Shown here in pieces: positions 5,878 to 8,435 of a stretch of DNA of 8,435 bases (positions are counted from its first letter, which is position 1; the number at the start of each line of letters is the position of its first letter). Source of the stretch: Planctomycetota bacterium (GTDB lineage: Bacteria; Planctomycetota; Planctomycetia; Pirellulales; Thermoguttaceae); contig JABMRP010000292.1 of assembly GCA_013202535.1 (NCBI GenBank), forward strand, positions 1 through 8,435. Direction: 5' to 3'. A program made the translations under genes and the position numbers. A model generated the notes under the pieces. It was not told where the DNA came from and did not search any database. It saw nothing but the letters and a program-made list of their open reading frames with translations.

Positions 5878-8435
5878 GTGCAACTGATCCGACAGGTTTC
5901 GCTGGTCTACCAGGAAGGCCGTTCGGACAAGGTCTACGAGGTCGACCTGTGCGAGGTGGGCCCGGACCGGTACGTGGTCAACTTCCGCTACGGCCGCCGC
6001 GGGACGGCCCTGCGCGACGGCTCGAAGACCGTGGCCCCCGTCTCGCGCGACGAGGCGGAGCGGATTTTCCAGCGTCTGGTCGATGAGAAGGTCGGCAAGG
6101 GCTACCGCCACGCCCCCGGCAGCGGCCCACCCCCCAAGCCCGCGGCGACCCCCGCCGAGGCGATCATTCTCGAACCGGAGGACGCTCCCGCGTTGGACCC
6201 CCGCTCCCGTGCCGTGCTGGCCCGATTGACACAAGGCGGGGATCCTCGCGGTTCGTGGCCCCTTTCGCGGGCCGTGTGGCGGGCCGGCGAGATGAAGCTG
6301 CGCCAGGCCGAGCCCGTGCTGATCGACCTGATCGGCAGCGGTAACGAGATGCTTGAGTATTGTCTGGCGTGGGCGCTGGGCCAGTGTGGATCGGCGGCCA
6401 GCGTGCCGATCCTCTCCGGTCTTCAGGCCGATCGAGACCGGGCCCACGGCATTCGCTACATGGCGGCTCAAGCGGCCCGCAATCTGGCCGATTCGCGTAG
6501 TCGGGCCGAGATGATCGCCGCGTGGATTGATCGGCTCCCACCCTCTTTGGCGTCATTGGCCAAGGGCGGTCAGGCCGGCGACTTTCAAGCCGCACTGCTA
6601 GAATACCTCGACGGTGCCGACCCCCGGGCGTACGAAGTATTGGAGCTGATCTACCTGATCGACACCCCAAGTGTCCGTCCGGCTTTGCTACACGTGTTGC
6701 GAACCGCGCCGCTGGCGCCCAACTACTTCCAGCGGATTCGCCACATCTTCAAAGCGGCCGAGATGCGGCGCGACGCCGAGGTGTACGGACTGATCGGCCA
6801 TCGGATCGAGACCACGCGCTCGACGTTTTCGCACACCGCGTCGTACTACTATCCACGGCGGAAGAAGCAGACGCTCGGGCCCAACGCCTCGCAAGCCTTT
6901 GGCCGCGAGACCCGGCTCTACTTGCGGCGGCGCCTGTGGCGAACGCTCAGCCGGTTGGGCGAACTCGGCGACCTGGACTACGCCCGGATGGCCGCCGGCG
7001 TGTTGCTGGCCTTCTCCGACGACGACGCCCAGCAACCCCGTAGCGAGGTGCGCTACGATTGGTCGAGCTACTCGCGAGGCCGGGGTTACCGCAGCTACCA
7101 GATCCGCTGGGATCGCTACGCGGCGTACTGGGCACTGAACCAAATCCTCTATCACCACAGTCCGCGATACCGGGCCGACAGCGGGCGAAAGTACTTTGTG
7201 TGTACCGCTCCCTACGAGCCGGGCGGCGAAGTGCCGGACGTGCGAGAAGAGGCCTTTCCCGCCATCTGGGAGCGAGCGCCCGAGTTGCTCCTGCGATTGC
7301 TCGCCGAGAGCCGATGCGAGCCGGTCCACAACTTCGCGGCCAAGGCGCTTCGGGCGTGTGAGGATTTCTGCCGGCAGCTTCCCATCGACGCGCTGGTGGC
7401 GTTGTTGACGTCCGACTACGAAGTGACCGCCGCGCTGGGCTTCGACCTGGCCGTGGCGCGTTACGATCCGTCGCGTCCCGACGCCCAATTGGTGCTGGCC
7501 CTGGCCAACTGCCGGATCGATCGGGCACGCCGGCAGGCGCACCAGTGGATTGAAGCCCAGCGGACCGTGCTATTCGATGATACCGACTTCGCCGCGTCGC
7601 TCTGCGGCAGTCCGTATGCCGACACCCGGGCGGTGGCTCGCGAGTCGTTGCGGGCCGTTTCGCTCAACCATACGATGGCCCAGGCGCTGGTCGGGCGGCT
7701 GTTTGCCTTGCTGCTGTCGCTGGGATCCGAAGACGGCCCTGTGGCCGCCGACGTGGCCCAAACGCTGCTGCAAGTATTCGGCCGGCACCTGACCGAAGTC
7801 GGCGAAGACGTGATTCGCGATCTGCTGGCCCATCCGCTGGCCGAGTTGCAGCAACTGGCCGGCGATCTGGTGCTGGCCAGTCCCGCGATGTCGCGTCATC
7901 CGCCCAGCGACATCCTGCAGGCGTTGCTCAGTGCCGATCATGCACCGGTGCGAAGCGTCGGCGTGCGGATCATCGGACAATTGCCCGACGACGTGCTCAA
8001 GCGAAGCCTCGACTTGCTGATCGCGCTGGTGCGACACGAGTTTGCCGACATTCGCCAGACGATCCGCCCGGTCGTGGCCCGGCTGGCGATGGCCGACGGT
8101 GTGTTCGGGCGGCGGATTGCCGAGCGGCTCCTCGATAAGTTGCTGGTGCCCGGGGCGCCCGAGGGAGTGCCTTCGCATACGTCGCTGGTTTTGCGGGAAG
8201 ATTTGGTCGATTGCCTCAAGGCGGTCCCCGCCGAGACGGTGTGGAAGCTGCTGCAATCGCGTTCTGCCCCGGCCCAGGAGGTGGGCGGGGTGCTGTTGGC
8301 CGGCAACGTCCGGGTCGAGGATCTGTCGATCACCGAGATCGTCCGGCTGGGCAGCCACGATATTCTTTCGGTCCGCGAGGCATGTTGGAAGATGTGCCGG
8401 GCGAGCGTCGCGCGGATGCAAGCCGACGGGGCCGC
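5878..8435 (+). CDS. WGR-domain protein with long HEAT-like helical region, 3' end missing
   Basis: My translation from GTG 5878 stays open for 852 codons to the window edge, so the C-terminus is unseen. Residues 2 to about 78 form a WGR domain: SDKVYEVDL, then NFRYGRRG (35-42, with Tyr in place of the Trp of the name) and KGYRH near the end. WGR domains bind nucleic acid in PARPs and are predicted to do so in E. coli MolR. A proline-rich linker follows (about 79-105). The rest is mainly paired amphipathic helices resembling HEAT repeats, clearest at about 160-205, 462-540 and 642-720. An Arg/Tyr/Trp-rich stretch (392-441) interrupts them, and a basic patch PRRKK lies near 326-330. There is no signal peptide or membrane segment, so it is probably cytoplasmic. 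It has its own promoter and no link to the porins. The biochemical role is unknown. ATG 5857 is an alternative start, seven codons longer. Confidence 0.85.
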   Translation, partial: MQLIRQVSLVYQEGRSDKVYEVDLCEVGPDRYVVNFRYGRRGTALRDGSKTVAPVSRDEAERIFQRLVDEKVGKGYRHAPGSGPPPKPAATPAEAIILEPEDAPALDPRSRAVLARLTQGGDPRGSWPLSRAVWRAGEMKLRQAEPVLIDLIGSGNEMLEYCLAWALGQCGSAASVPILSGLQADRDRAHGIRYMAAQAARNLADSRSRAEMIAAWIDRLPPSLASLAKGGQAGDFQAALLEYLDGADPRAYEVLELIYLIDTPSVRPALLHVLRTAPLAPNYFQRIRHIFKAAEMRRDAEVYGLIGHRIETTRSTFSHTASYYYPRRKKQTLGPNASQAFGRETRLYLRRRLWRTLSRLGELGDLDYARMAAGVLLAFSDDDAQQPRSEVRYDWSSYSRGRGYRSYQIRWDRYAAYWALNQILYHHSPRYRADSGRKYFVCTAPYEPGGEVPDVREEAFPAIWERAPELLLRLLAESRCEPVHNFAAKALRACEDFCRQLPIDALVALLTSDYEVTAALGFDLAVARYDPSRPDAQLVLALANCRIDRARRQAHQWIEAQRTVLFDDTDFAASLCGSPYADTRAVARESLRAVSLNHTMAQALVGRLFALLLSLGSEDGPVAADVAQTLLQVFGRHLTEVGEDVIRDLLAHPLAELQQLAGDLVLASPAMSRHPPSDILQALLSADHAPVRSVGVRIIGQLPDDVLKRSLDLLIALVRHEFADIRQTIRPVVARLAMADGVFGRRIAERLLDKLLVPGAPEGVPSHTSLVLREDLVDCLKAVPAETVWKLLQSRSAPAQEVGGVLLAGNVRVEDLSITEIVRLGSHDILSVREACWKMCRASVARMQADGA

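Noticed and set aside
7570..8421. 283-codon minus-strand frame and others (1330-2064, 4842-5663, 5803-6471, 6688-7542)
   Set aside because: All are antisense shadows of the porin genes or the WGR gene; their translations are rich in Arg, Pro, Gly and His with no motif, and the opposing genes are well supported.
1..8435. CRISPR array, insertion sequence, tRNA or rRNA
   Set aside because: There are no regularly spaced direct repeats with unique spacers, no transposase frame with terminal repeats, and no tRNA-like or rRNA-like sequence that I could recognise.

Overview
The window reads like a chromosome segment of a planctomycete, probably of the Pirellulales type. The evidence is the high G+C content, three secreted beta-barrel proteins of the planctomycete-rich BBP2/OmpL-like porin kind, a large WGR-domain/helical-repeat protein, and gene-poor intergenic stretches full of small palindromes. 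This placement is an inference from gene content. No rRNA or tRNA is present.

Layout. Positions 1-402 hold no convincing gene, only a 12-bp direct repeat and a 9-bp-stem palindrome. Three tandem plus-strand paralogues follow, at 403-2109, 2314-3762 and 4251-5624. Each encodes a signal peptide, a variable spacer, a cysteine-rich segment and a beta-barrel of about 350-370 residues ending in an aromatic residue. Copies 1 and 3 are close relatives (131 of 147 residues identical by hand count over the first part of the barrel), and copy 2 is more diverged. Copy 1 carries a much longer acidic spacer containing four 21-bp tandem repeats (LAEEVGP units). The gap between copies 2 and 3 is 488 bp, has no gene and contains two inverted repeats. 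A strong intrinsic terminator (5668-5712) closes the porin cluster.

After about 100 bp with palindromes and a TTGACA promoter, a new transcription unit begins at GTG 5878. It encodes an N-terminal WGR domain, a proline-rich linker and a long HEAT-like helical region. The frame is open for 852 codons and leaves the window without a stop. The six-frame shadow ORFs on the minus strand over all these genes are products of the high G+C content.

Functionally the window has two unrelated modules: an outer-membrane porin family that has expanded locally and diversified in its periplasmic N-terminus, and the first gene of what may be a WGR/MoxR/VWA/SWIM-type conserved neighbourhood (compare E. coli molR-yehLMPQ), whose other members would lie beyond the right edge. 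The least-explained sequence features are the cysteine-rich pre-barrel segments, the recently expanded heptapeptide repeat and the small intergenic palindromes.
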